A DNA stretch of 24,644 nt from an uncultured Microcaldota archaeon (GTDB lineage Archaea; Micrarchaeota; Micrarchaeia; Anstonellales; Anstonellaceae): assembly GCA_903923795.1 (NCBI GenBank), contig CAIXYX010000118.1, forward strand, positions 1-24,644, read 5' to 3'. The notes under the pieces are model-generated. The model had not been told where the DNA came from and ran no database searches. It saw only the letters and a list, made by a program, of their open reading frames with translations. Positions within the stretch are counted from its first letter, which is position 1; the number at the start of each line of letters is the position of its first letter. Shown in pieces: positions 1 through 6,414 of this stretch. The translations under genes were made by a program, and so were the position numbers.

Positions 1-349
1 AGAGCTTGAGGATGGCCTTGTATTGCACTTTCGTGTTGGCGGAGTACGAAGAGCGCTCCAGAGCCGCCACAGCGGCATTCACATCCTGGACGTTCAACTG
101 CGAGAATGGCTTGCCCTTGAGGAACTGGGCCCATGACACGAGCACCTTGGCGTATTTGTATACTCTGGCTGGTTTGCGACCCTCGGCCGTTTTCGCAATG
201 CAGAAATGGCTTATCTGTTGCTTGTCGTCCTCCGCCAGAAGATGGCGGAAATCCGTCCCTTTGTTGTTGGCATTGCGCGAGCCTGCGGCTGAGAACAGGT
301 ACTTGTCCACGTCGAAATTAGCGCCATATATGTTTCTGACCACTGACAT
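1..349 (-). CDS. Tyrosine recombinase / integrase, N-terminal part (cut by window edge)
   Basis: The minus strand is open from an ATG at 349 to the window edge, giving 116 residues; the 3' end is outside. The segment around residues 45-116, with YKYAKVLVSWAQFLKG, then a Q-L-N-V-Q-D-V pattern and SANTKVQYKAILKL, reads as the helical SAM-like core-binding domain that precedes the catalytic domain of tyrosine recombinases. The catalytic R-H-R-Y residues would lie beyond the window, so activity cannot be judged. The start at 349 is chosen because GAGGTG lies six bases upstream; an in-frame ATG at 370 has no such site. It could be a chromosomal XerA-like enzyme or an element integrase; the N-terminal extension of about 40 residues before the core-binding domain mildly favours the latter. 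The family call is from pattern recognition only. Confidence 0.7.
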   Translation of the reverse strand, partial: MSVVRNIYGANFDVDKYLFSAAGSRNANNKGTDFRHLLAEDDKQQISHFCIAKTAEGRKPARVYKYAKVLVSWAQFLKGKPFSQLNVQDVNAAVAALERSSYSANTKVQYKAILKL

Positions 350-657
350 ATTCCCCACCTCGCTGCCCATCAAAAGCGAGATGATATGTTGTGGAAAGTG
401 GACCCTAATATAGGAGATAATTTTGCGATTCTCGGGGGTTTAGCACATAGCCCCACCGAACCGCAGGGGGAACACATGAATTATCCATGTCCCCCTTCAG
501 TTTGAGGTTCTTCCTGATTCCCCCTACGTTGCAAACATAGGATAGAGTGGAGATTAGAATAGGCAGACAAGGAATTAAAACCCGCGTGGATGGCCGGCTT
601 GTCTTTGGGGTTTTTATACAGTGCAATCCACATCCATCCAACGTCGAGGTGTTCGAT
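350..657. other. Intergenic region with GGGGG/CCCCC inverted repeats
   Basis: No convincing gene is seen between the recombinase and the small ORF at 658. The stretch holds an inverted repeat at 466-495: GGGGGA plus CATG pairs with CATG plus TCCCCC around a 7-nt loop, with a 3-nt bulge. A second GGGG/CCCC pairing lies at about 434-454. The T-rich TATA-like stretch at 611-619 can serve the plus-strand small ORF. TATATTA at about 405-411 may serve the recombinase on the minus strand. It could be a structured leader or a recombination site. Confidence 0.4.
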
Positions 658-813
658 ATGGGCATGAGCAAGCACGATTTGGACCGCAAGAAGCAGAATG
701 CGAAGCGCCGCATAGAGGAGCTCAAGGCCCTGACAAAGAACGACCCATTAAAGCGCAAGCCGCAACTGCACGAGGAGATGGAGAAGCTGGAGAAACAGCT
801 CGCCGAAATGTAA
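658..813 (+). CDS. Small charged coiled-coil protein, unknown function
   Basis: A 51-residue ORF beginning MGMSKHDLDRKK, rich in Lys and Glu with heptad-like Leu/Met spacing (RRIEELKAL, EEMEKLEKQLAEM), so probably one or two helices forming a coiled coil. The start at 658 is preceded by GAGGTG with six bases of spacing, and a TATA-like TTTTTATA sits about 40 bases upstream. A longer reading from 547 is possible but its extra N-terminal residues look non-coding. It ends 40 bases before the next gene, which has its own TATA box, so it is probably transcribed separately. I do not recognise a family. Confidence 0.55.
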   Translation: MGMSKHDLDRKKQNAKRRIEELKALTKNDPLKRKPQLHEEMEKLEKQLAEM

Positions 814-826
814 ACGGCCGGCTGAG

Positions 827-834
827 GTATAATT
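827..834 (+). promoter_or_regulatory. TATA box of the thioredoxin/CcdA-like gene
   Basis: GTATAATT is centred about 24 bases before the ATG at 854. That is the usual TATA-to-start distance in archaea, so the transcript may begin at or very near the start codon. Confidence 0.5.
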
Positions 835-853
835 CATTTTGCGGAGAATCTCG

Positions 854-2125
854 ATGGATGCGCTACAACCCCTGCGCCACGTTTGGGCCGATGAGGTGAG
901 GCGCTATCTGCTCCTGCTTGTCATCTTCGCGGCTTTCTATTCATTCGCATTCGTCGGACAGCCGGAGCCGGTCCGACCGATGGTGATTATTTCAGGAAAT
1001 AATTCAGCTACAGTCGACTTTTTCTATTCCGCCGGATGCCCGCACTGCCGCGAGCAGATGGCTTACAATCAGGTTCTGGCTGATGAATTCCCGACAGTGG
1101 TATGGAAATACCATGAGATGAGTGATGGGGGTTCGAGAACGCTTTTGGACCAGATGCTCGCGGCCCGGAATAAAACGGCGAACGGGGTGCCAGTCACCAT
1201 CATCGGACCGCACGTGTCGGTCGGATTTGACCAGGCGAATGTCGCGCCGAAGCTCAAAGAGTGGCTGGCTGAAGCGGTCGGGAATAATCAGAATGGATCA
1301 TCTGCATCGAGCGCAGCTTCAGACATTATTGTTGCCAATGCGTCGAATTCGGTCAATCCGGCCAATGTCAATGATTCGAACTGTCCTGCCTGCAAGCTCC
1401 CGCCGGTGGGCAGAACAAATGAAACAAATTCCAAATTCCCGCTCGAGTCATTGATTGCCGCCGTGACTGGAGGCATATGGCAGGCGGCAAGCCCATGCGC
1501 CATCGGTCTTCTGATTTTGTGGGGTGGCATGGGGCTGGTGTCTGGTCGGCGGCGGGATGTGCAGCTGGTCGGCATAGCATTCGGCGTGGTTTCAGGCACG
1601 CTGAGCATGCTATTCATGTCCAAATGGCTCTCACCATATTCGTTTTTGGGCGGATGGCGGATAGTGACGATAATCTTGGGAGCATTCGCACTTTATTGGA
1701 GCCTGACGCAGCTGAATGAGATGGGCAGGGCCCATCACCAGCACAAGAGGATGGTTGGCGAGAAGCGCCCGCCAAAAGAGACACTGTTTGATATTCTGAC
1801 CTCGTTCAAACCGATTGCGCTGTTCTGCGCGGCTGCAGTCATGATTCTGGCTGTCCCCATCACTTCGGCCAGCTACATCTGTGCATCGCATCTGCAGGAT
1901 GATTTCACCAAGAGCATACCTAATGAAACAGGCGTGGCGGTTTATCTGATAATCTATGATTTGGTCTATGCACTCGCACCGCTCATTTTCTTCGCCGTTG
2001 TGTATTACATCGCATATGGCCAGCTGGGGCCGCGCGCAGAATTGGCCGCGCGAATCTTGGGTCTCGTGATGCTGTTCGGCCTCGGGGTCCTTTTGCTGAT
2101 GTTCCCGCTTATTCGGATAATTTAA
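854..2125 (+). CDS. Membrane thioredoxin-domain / CcdA (DsbD-like) fusion
   Basis: 423 residues. An N-terminal membrane anchor (about residues 17-35) is followed by a thioredoxin-like domain with CPHC at residues 62-65 and a GVPVT cis-proline segment about 50 residues later. A Ser/Asn-rich linker contains a second pair, CPAC, at 177-180. The C-terminal half has about six hydrophobic segments with Cys215 in SPCAIG (first) and Cys343 in SYICAS (fourth), the placement expected of the CcdA/DsbD electron carrier. The thioredoxin domain should lie outside the membrane. Inference: the protein moves reducing or oxidising equivalents across the membrane to surface proteins. The start at 854 has GGAG seven bases upstream; an in-frame TTG at 839 is less likely. 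A second membrane thioredoxin is encoded at 6415. The CcdA assignment rests on Cys placement and topology and would need a profile search. Confidence 0.75.
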   Translation: MDALQPLRHVWADEVRRYLLLLVIFAAFYSFAFVGQPEPVRPMVIISGNNSATVDFFYSAGCPHCREQMAYNQVLADEFPTVVWKYHEMSDGGSRTLLDQMLAARNKTANGVPVTIIGPHVSVGFDQANVAPKLKEWLAEAVGNNQNGSSASSAASDIIVANASNSVNPANVNDSNCPACKLPPVGRTNETNSKFPLESLIAAVTGGIWQAASPCAIGLLILWGGMGLVSGRRRDVQLVGIAFGVVSGTLSMLFMSKWLSPYSFLGGWRIVTIILGAFALYWSLTQLNEMGRAHHQHKRMVGEKRPPKETLFDILTSFKPIALFCAAAVMILAVPITSASYICASHLQDDFTKSIPNETGVAVYLIIYDLVYALAPLIFFAVVYYIAYGQLGPRAELAARILGLVMLFGLGVLLLMFPLIRII

Positions 2126-2149
2126 GGGCCTTTCTTTTCCCTCCGGGAC

Positions 2150-2189
2150 GGCTTTCTTTGTCTGCGGACAAAGAAACCCGGGAAAGAAA
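2150..2189 (+). repeat. Type-A tRNA-associated repeat, copy 1
   Basis: GGCTTTCTTT, a short hairpin (GTCTGCGGAC), AAAGAAACCC and GGGAAAGAAA follow in order. A partial second copy of the right half (GAAACCCCCGGGAAAGAAAAGG) is at 2197-2218. Related sequences occur at 20955-21005 (same strand) and inside the tRNA-Leu intron at 2441-2493 (opposite strand). In copies 1 and 2 it is followed by a CTGGCGC hairpin. Confidence 0.6.
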
Positions 2190-2222
2190 CTACATAGAAA
2201 CCCCCGGGAAAGAAAAGGAGTT

Positions 2223-2277
2223 TTGCTGGCGCTTCGCTCCAGAAGATAAATTGGAGAGGGTGGGATTTGAACCCACG
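2223..2277. repeat. 55-bp direct repeat containing a tRNA-Leu 3'-end fragment, copy 1
   Basis: It matches 2330-2384 at 54 of 55 positions (T at 2238 against G at 2345). The left half is the hairpin GCTGGCGC/CCAG plus AAGATAAA. The right 26 bp (2252-2277) duplicate the tRNA-Leu 3' end: discriminator base, acceptor 3' strand and full T arm. The match stops just past the T stem, so this copy cannot make a tRNA. Confidence 0.85.
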
Positions 2278-2280
2278 GAG

Positions 2281-2328
2281 CCCTTTTCTTTCTCCGAAAG
2301 AAAAGTGCTTCACCCCAAAAGAAAGAGT
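2281..2328 (+). repeat. Type-B tRNA-associated repeat, copy 1 (48 bp)
   Basis: It starts CCCTTTTCTTTCTCCGAAAG and ends CCCCAAAAGAAAGAGT. Its first 25 bases fold into the hairpin CTTTTCTTTC/GAAAGAAAAG. It matches the reverse complement of 21037-21084 at 47 of 48 positions. On its left it directly follows the duplicated tRNA-Leu fragment, and on its right it runs into the CTGGCGC hairpin that precedes the intact tRNA 3' end. Confidence 0.85.
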
Positions 2329-2329
2329 C

Positions 2330-2384
2330 TTGCTGGCGCTTCGCGCCAGAAGATAAATTGGAGAGGGTGGGATTTGAACCCACG
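2330..2384. repeat. 55-bp direct repeat, copy 2 (overlaps the intact tRNA-Leu 3' end)
   Basis: This is the partner of 2223-2277 at an offset of 107 bp. The right 26 bp are the genuine 3' end of tRNA-Leu. The left part holds a perfect hairpin, CTGGCGC-TTC-GCGCCAG, just downstream of the tRNA on the minus strand. That hairpin may also help end or process the transcript. Confidence 0.85.
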
Positions 2385-2535
2385 AACGTCTGAACGACAG
2401 GATGTCTCAAGCAACTCTCTGCTTCGAGAGACCAACAGGACATTCTTTTCTTTTTCCAGGGTTTTTCTTTTCTTCGCAAAGAAAAGAAAAAGCCTTCTGA
2501 GTCCTGCGCATTTGACCAGGCTTTGCTACCCCTCC
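2359..2535 (-). tRNA. tRNA-Leu(CAG) with a 92-nt intron
   Basis: On the minus strand the acceptor GGAGGGG (2535-2529) pairs with CCTCTCC (2366-2360) with one G-U pair. The D stem is GCA/TGC, the anticodon stem CAGGA (2506-2502) pairs with TCCTG (2402-2398), the loop CTCAGA|A gives anticodon CAG, the 14-nt variable region contains CGT/ACG, and the T arm GTGGG-TTCAAAT-CCCAC is perfect. The intron is 2495-2404, at the standard position 37/38. The splice region makes a canonical bulge-helix-bulge: central helix CUCA/UGAG, 5' bulge GAA, 3' bulge ACA, inner GGC/GCU. The mature tRNA is 85 nt, normal for a type-II leucine tRNA. No CCA is encoded. A nearer TCCTG at 2440-2436 would also pair with the anticodon stem but leaves an impossible 52-nt variable region. 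Confidence 0.93.
2404..2495 (-). other. tRNA-Leu intron, largely made of a type-A repeat
   Basis: The first half of the intron (2493-2441 in minus-strand reading order) is a long T-rich/A-rich hairpin. TTTTTCTTTTCTT pairs with AAGAAAAGAAAAA around TGCG, followed by CCCTGG and AAAAAGAAAAG. This has the same order of parts as the type-A repeats at 2150-2189 and 20955-21005. The second half has the hairpin CTCTC-GAAGCA-GAGAG and the 3' strand of the splice motif. Confidence 0.7.
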
Positions 2536-2555
2536 GTATCCAATTGAGAAGCAGG

Positions 2556-2565
2556 AATTTTTAAA
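2556..2565 (-). promoter_or_regulatory. TATA box of tRNA-Leu
   Basis: TTTAAAAATT on the minus strand is centred about 26 bases before the first base of the tRNA, the standard archaeal spacing. Confidence 0.55.
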
Positions 2566-2591
2566 CAATGGCCGACGGCAGCCAGATTAGA

Positions 2592-3647
2592 TTAACGGAA
2601 TGGCCGGCTGTTTCTTCTAAGCGGCATGAATCTTTTTCGCCCGAGCCGCGCAGACAAGTCAGCCACTATCTGCTCCACCTCTTCGCCCTCCATTGCGGCG
2701 CGCAAATCAGCCTCGATGAGAACGGCAGGGTAGGCGTAATGGGGATGCAGATGGCAGAGGCCGGCCATCACTTCGGCGATTTGGTTGAATGGAGTGGCGG
2801 CAGCGAGAAATTCGATGCGTAGAGGTCTGTCTCCGGCGACTGGTTTTATGTAGAATGTGAGGATGCGACTGCCCCATTCGCCCAAATCTTTTAGCACCTG
2901 ATTCTGCGTTGGATGCGCCGAGTAGCGGAAGACGAATGTGCGCTCGCCCTCTTGCAGCAATAGGTCGAGGAATGCGGTGTCGGATGCGTGCTCAAGAGCT
3001 GGTGCAGATTCCGGATTTGATTTTGCAAGCATGTCGAGGAAGCGCCTTCCCCGGCTGTCTTTTGTCACGCCGACGAGGTTTATGTTTTTTGATGCGGCTG
3101 TCGAGTAGAGCAAACGGTAGAGCTCGACCACTTCGCCATAAAGAGCGCGGAATTGTGAGTCTTCGGGAGGTTTGTCTGATACGAGGGGGGCGAGTGAGCC
3201 GTCGATGAGAAGATAATTTGGATTGTGCTTTTGCATCACTTCAATGGCGCAGGATAGTTCGGCCTTGAGGCGGTAGAGGGAGATGAAACGAAGTTTTTCA
3301 AATTGCTCCAAACCTGTGCGGGCTTGCAGGATTGGCTCGGGTCTTCGTGAAGGGGAATAGACATGACTGATGAGCTCGCCGTCTTTGTAACCGAATTGAA
3401 CGGCCAATGCGCGCAAGACGAGCAAATCAAGGCCGTGGAATTCCTCGGTGCCCAAACCGCCATCCACGGCGGCGAATGTGCCGTTGGGGGGGAGGGGTTT
3501 CACTTTATAGAGGAGGTCTGCTTCAAGGGCTTCGGGGTAAGTGATTTTGCCCAAATTGAAGCGAAGGCGCTGGGCTATTGATGACCATTGCTCCTGACGG
3601 GCGAGATAGTCTCTTGCCAGATTCAACAACTCATCATGCAGAGGCAT
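2592..3647 (-). CDS. nurA: NurA-domain 5'-3' nuclease
   Basis: 351 residues. The NurA domain shows AAVDGG (Asp62), LLIDGS (Asp149), the VTKDSRG block (Lys196-Asp197) and a C-terminal LIEADLRA segment. These are the conserved acidic and Lys positions that bind metal and DNA in this RNase-H-like nuclease family. NurA works with the HerA helicase and Mre11-Rad50 in resecting DNA ends. No HerA, Mre11 or Rad50 is in this window, so the usual operon is split here. The ATG at 3647 lies 27 bases after the TATA-like CTTTTTAAG (minus strand, 3670-3677) and has no ribosome binding site, which suggests a leaderless message. The gene is divergent from Pth2. The 3' end runs towards tRNA-Leu, whose promoter lies just after the stop. 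Confidence 0.85.
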   Translation of the reverse strand: MPLHDELLNLARDYLARQEQWSSIAQRLRFNLGKITYPEALEADLLYKVKPLPPNGTFAAVDGGLGTEEFHGLDLLVLRALAVQFGYKDGELISHVYSPSRRPEPILQARTGLEQFEKLRFISLYRLKAELSCAIEVMQKHNPNYLLIDGSLAPLVSDKPPEDSQFRALYGEVVELYRLLYSTAASKNINLVGVTKDSRGRRFLDMLAKSNPESAPALEHASDTAFLDLLLQEGERTFVFRYSAHPTQNQVLKDLGEWGSRILTFYIKPVAGDRPLRIEFLAAATPFNQIAEVMAGLCHLHPHYAYPAVLIEADLRAAMEGEEVEQIVADLSARLGRKRFMPLRRNSRPFR

Positions 3648-3683
3648 GGAAGATGAATGGACGGCGGTGCTTAAAAACGTCAG

Positions 3684-3700
3684 GAGGGTAGGTTTCCGGT
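3684..3700. repeat. 17-bp motif shared with 8955-8971
   Basis: GAGGGTAGGTTTCCGGT occurs here, between the divergent nurA and pth2 starts and just upstream of the nurA TATA box. It occurs again exactly at 8955-8971. It may be a shared regulatory site. Confidence 0.5.
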
Positions 3701-3719
3701 AGTGAGAGATGTGATTTAG

Positions 3720-4094
3720 ATGGTTTCCACCTCAGACCCGAACGAACTCAAACAAGTCATCCTCCTGCGCATGGATGTCGGCATGGGCAAGGGCAAGATG
3801 GTTGCGCAGGGCTCGCACGCATCACTTGATGCTTACCTCGATGCGCTGAGCAAAACGCCTGCCGCCGCGCACAAGTGGCACGAGGGCGGCATGAGAAAAG
3901 TGGCTTTGAAAGTGGAGAGCGAGAAAGAGCTTGTGTCCCTTTTTCAGGCTGCCAAGGATTACGAACTGCCTTGCGCGCTCATCATAGATGCGGGGCACAC
4001 GCAACTGGAGCCAAATACAAAAACGGCTGTGGGGATTGGGCCGGCTAAGGCAGAATTGCTGGATAGATTTACGGGGCAATTGAAATTATTGTAA
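3720..4094 (+). CDS. pth2: Peptidyl-tRNA hydrolase, archaeal/eukaryotic type
   Basis: 124 residues, the normal length for Pth2, which frees tRNA from prematurely released peptidyl-tRNA. Family signatures are visible in order: LKQVILLRMDVGMGKGKMVAQGSHAS at residues 10-35, containing the GKGKxxAQxxHA core; the KVALKV strand; then LPCALIIDAGHTQLEPNTKTAVGIGP, the highly conserved C-terminal D-A-G-x-T and T-x-x-x-I-G-P segment. The ATG at 3720 gives a family-typical N-terminus. No clear TATA box is seen; the 17-bp motif at 3684-3700 occupies the expected position. It is followed after 50 bases by the debranching enzyme, which has its own TATA box. Confidence 0.93.
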   Translation: MVSTSDPNELKQVILLRMDVGMGKGKMVAQGSHASLDAYLDALSKTPAAAHKWHEGGMRKVALKVESEKELVSLFQAAKDYELPCALIIDAGHTQLEPNTKTAVGIGPAKAELLDRFTGQLKLL

Positions 4095-4115
4095 TACCGT
4101 CGCCCCACTATCACC

Positions 4116-4122
4116 TTTATAT
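4116..4122 (+). promoter_or_regulatory. TATA box of the debranching enzyme gene
   Basis: TTTATAT is centred 26 bases before the ATG at 4145, which indicates an independent, probably leaderless transcript. Confidence 0.5.
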
Positions 4123-4144
4123 TCCGTCCTCGAGTCTGCATGCC

Positions 4145-6331
4145 ATGAATGAAAAAATGCCGGGGGCAAGAGTTCCCAATATCCCCAAACCGACGGACCC
4201 GGATTTGCTCCGCGAGGAGGAAGTGCCCGTCGCGGTGAAAGATTCTGACTATGAACCCAGCTCAAGCGGCGAGAAAACAAATATGGCCGAACGCCTCGCG
4301 CAGTCGGCTTCTTGGGAATGGTGGCTTGGCAACGGGTTGGGCGGATGGTCATCTGGCACGGCTGCGGGTGTGATGAGCAGGAAATACCATGCACTTTTGG
4401 CAGTTTCACATCCGAGCGTGGAGCAGAGGCTTATTCTTTTGGGCAAGATGGAGGAGACAGCGCTGTTGGGAGGAGAGCGGATCCATCTCTCGACGAATTA
4501 TTATCCGGGCACGGTGCATCCCGAAGGCTGGAAATATATAGAGCGTTTTTCATTTGATGGAGCCGCGGCGCGCTGGACTTATCGAGTGGCCGGGCGGCGC
4601 CTGGCAAAAGAGGTGTGGTGCGAGCGGGGACAGAATGCCACATACATTCGTTATAGCTTGCTTGAGGGAGACCCGCTTGGAATGGAGGCGGTGCCGCTTG
4701 TGAGCGGGCGGGCGGCTCATGGATTGGGCTTGCCGGAATTCATGCGGGATGCGGGGAGCGGTCTGGCGGGGGAGAGCGGAATCGCGGCTGGAGGAATCGT
4801 TTCCGAGAAAAGCGTGAGATACAATGAGCCCCTGCCTTGGGGAATAGAGGCGAGCGCGGGGCTCTTTCGCTCAAAGCCTGATTTGTATTACAAAATGCAG
4901 TATCCGCTCGAAGAGGAGAGGGGCGAGCCATTTGAGGAGGATTGGGCCGCGCCGGGACGTTTCGAATTCATGCTAAGAGAAGGGCAGATGACAACGCTCA
5001 CAGCGTGGGCTTCGCCATTTGATCCTGATGCATTGCCGGCCTCGCCACCTGAATCGGAGGAGGCGAGCAGAAGAGTGAATAGACTCGTAAATGAATTCCG
5101 CGCTTACAATAAATTCGCCGAGACCCCGTGGCTGGAAAGACTTGTGCGCGCGTCTGACAGTTTCATAATCAAGGACGGCGCGCATTACAACATCGTGGCC
5201 GGCTATCCGTATTTCGGAGTGTGGGCACGGGATGCGATGATAAGTTTGCCCGGGCTTTGCATTTACACGGGAAGGCATGGCTTGGCGCGCGACATAATCG
5301 ATGGATGGATGGGCGTCATGCAGAAAGGCCTGCTGCCCAACCGCTTCGATTCGCGCGGCAGGCCAGTCTATGAATCGGCGGACGGCACGCTGTGGATGTT
5401 CTGGGCGATTGGCGAATTGGAGCGCGAGGGCGGATTGGACATGCCCACCATGCGCAAGTGGTGGCCGCATTTGAGCAAGGCATTGCGCGCGTGGATTTCT
5501 GACAACAAGCTGGTCAGAATAGACGGAGACGGGCTGGTGGTGCTGCGCGAGGAGAGGCTGACTTGGATGGATGCGGCCCGCGCAAACACAAAAGACTCAA
5601 AAAAAATAGAAGCCATCACCCCCCGCGCAGGCAAACGCGTCGAGATAAACGCGCTTTGGATACACGCGCTCAACTGCGCCGAGAGATGGGCGCATGACAT
5701 GCAGGACAGACCGGCCATACATCTGTTCGGCGAGACGGCGCACTTGGCGAGGAGCAATTTCCATAAATTCTACAACGAGTACGCGCACTATTTGGATGAC
5801 GGCATAGAACCTACAGATGGGGCCATGAGACCAAACCAGCTGTGGGCCATCGCGCTGCCGGGCATCGGGCTTGGTCCTGTGCAAGCAAGGCGGGCGCTGG
5901 GCGCATTATCACAGCCCATGTGGCTGGATGGGGCGGGTGTGCGAACGCTCTCGCCGAACGACCAGAATTACCATGCGCACATGCTCGGCACAATGGCAGA
6001 GCGTGATGAGGCATATCATCAGGGCGCAGTATGGCCTTGGCTGTGCGGCGCGTGGGTGGAGGCTTGGCTGCGCATATATCCGCAGCGGGCACAGGAGTTG
6101 CAGAGGCAGATGAAAAGCATTGTGGAGAGGCCTCTTGGCGGAGCGTTGTTGAGCATGCCCGAAATCCGCGACCCGACGAGCGGGAAAAATGAAGGTTGCC
6201 CAACACAGGCGTGGAGCGTTGCGGAATGCCTTCGCGCCGGAGTTCTGCTCGAGCGGGCACGGCACTGGAAGGGTTTCTCGATGCCACTTGCGAATAATGA
6301 CCGCATAAGGCAGAATCCGCTGATGAGATAG
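4145..6331 (+). CDS. Archaeal-type glycogen debranching enzyme (amylo-alpha-1,6-glucosidase)
   Basis: 728 residues. The N-terminal beta-rich domain starts near residue 57 with WEWWLGNGLGGWSSGT and RKYHALL, the usual opening block of archaeal/bacterial GDE. The C-terminal (alpha/alpha)6 barrel shows YPYFGVWARDAMISLPGL at about 352-369, LTWMDA at about 472, ITPRAGKRVEINALW at about 489-503, RPNQLWAIALPG near 560 and YHQGAVWPWLCG near 624. These match the GDE C-terminal family, which removes alpha-1,6 branches from glycogen-like polymers. About 55 polar residues precede the conserved start; an internal initiation cannot be excluded, but the ATG at 4145 fits the TATA spacing. No glycogen synthase or phosphorylase is nearby, so the pathway role is inferred from family alone. 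Confidence 0.9.
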   Translation: MNEKMPGARVPNIPKPTDPDLLREEEVPVAVKDSDYEPSSSGEKTNMAERLAQSASWEWWLGNGLGGWSSGTAAGVMSRKYHALLAVSHPSVEQRLILLGKMEETALLGGERIHLSTNYYPGTVHPEGWKYIERFSFDGAAARWTYRVAGRRLAKEVWCERGQNATYIRYSLLEGDPLGMEAVPLVSGRAAHGLGLPEFMRDAGSGLAGESGIAAGGIVSEKSVRYNEPLPWGIEASAGLFRSKPDLYYKMQYPLEEERGEPFEEDWAAPGRFEFMLREGQMTTLTAWASPFDPDALPASPPESEEASRRVNRLVNEFRAYNKFAETPWLERLVRASDSFIIKDGAHYNIVAGYPYFGVWARDAMISLPGLCIYTGRHGLARDIIDGWMGVMQKGLLPNRFDSRGRPVYESADGTLWMFWAIGELEREGGLDMPTMRKWWPHLSKALRAWISDNKLVRIDGDGLVVLREERLTWMDAARANTKDSKKIEAITPRAGKRVEINALWIHALNCAERWAHDMQDRPAIHLFGETAHLARSNFHKFYNEYAHYLDDGIEPTDGAMRPNQLWAIALPGIGLGPVQARRALGALSQPMWLDGAGVRTLSPNDQNYHAHMLGTMAERDEAYHQGAVWPWLCGAWVEAWLRIYPQRAQELQRQMKSIVERPLGGALLSMPEIRDPTSGKNEGCPTQAWSVAECLRAGVLLERARHWKGFSMPLANNDRIRQNPLMR

Positions 6332-6386
6332 AGAAGCTGCGAAAAAGATGTCCTGCCTCTCGCACCACGCCCGCACCTGCGAAACC

Positions 6387-6394
6387 TTTTTATC
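6387..6394 (+). promoter_or_regulatory. TATA box of the anchored thioredoxin gene
   Basis: TTTTTATC is centred about 24 bases before the ATG at 6415. No ribosome binding site is present, so the message is probably leaderless. Confidence 0.45.
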
Positions 6395-6414
6395 CTCCCC
6401 TGTGAGAGAGCGCC

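Noticed and set aside
405..758. 117-codon minus-strand ORF upstream of the recombinase
   Set aside because: It overlaps the supported small plus-strand ORF in antisense and is Ser/Cys/Pro-rich without recognisable motifs. A short stretch near its end looked protein-like, but nothing supports it further.
2436..2440. Nearer TCCTG as the 3' anticodon strand of tRNA-Leu (54-nt intron)
   Set aside because: It would leave a 52-nt variable region and no bulge-helix-bulge. The TCCTG at 2398-2402 gives a normal 85-nt tRNA and a perfect splice motif.
1631..2479. 282-codon minus-strand ORF through the fusion gene end and the tRNA cluster
   Set aside because: It runs antisense through membrane segments and then through the tRNA-Leu exon and repeats; its C-terminal half is not protein-like and no start signal is seen.
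5811..6376. Overlapping minus-strand ORFs opposite the debranching enzyme 3' end
   Set aside because: These are Arg/Cys/His-rich shadows of the GC-rich coding strand; the debranching enzyme motifs continue through the region.
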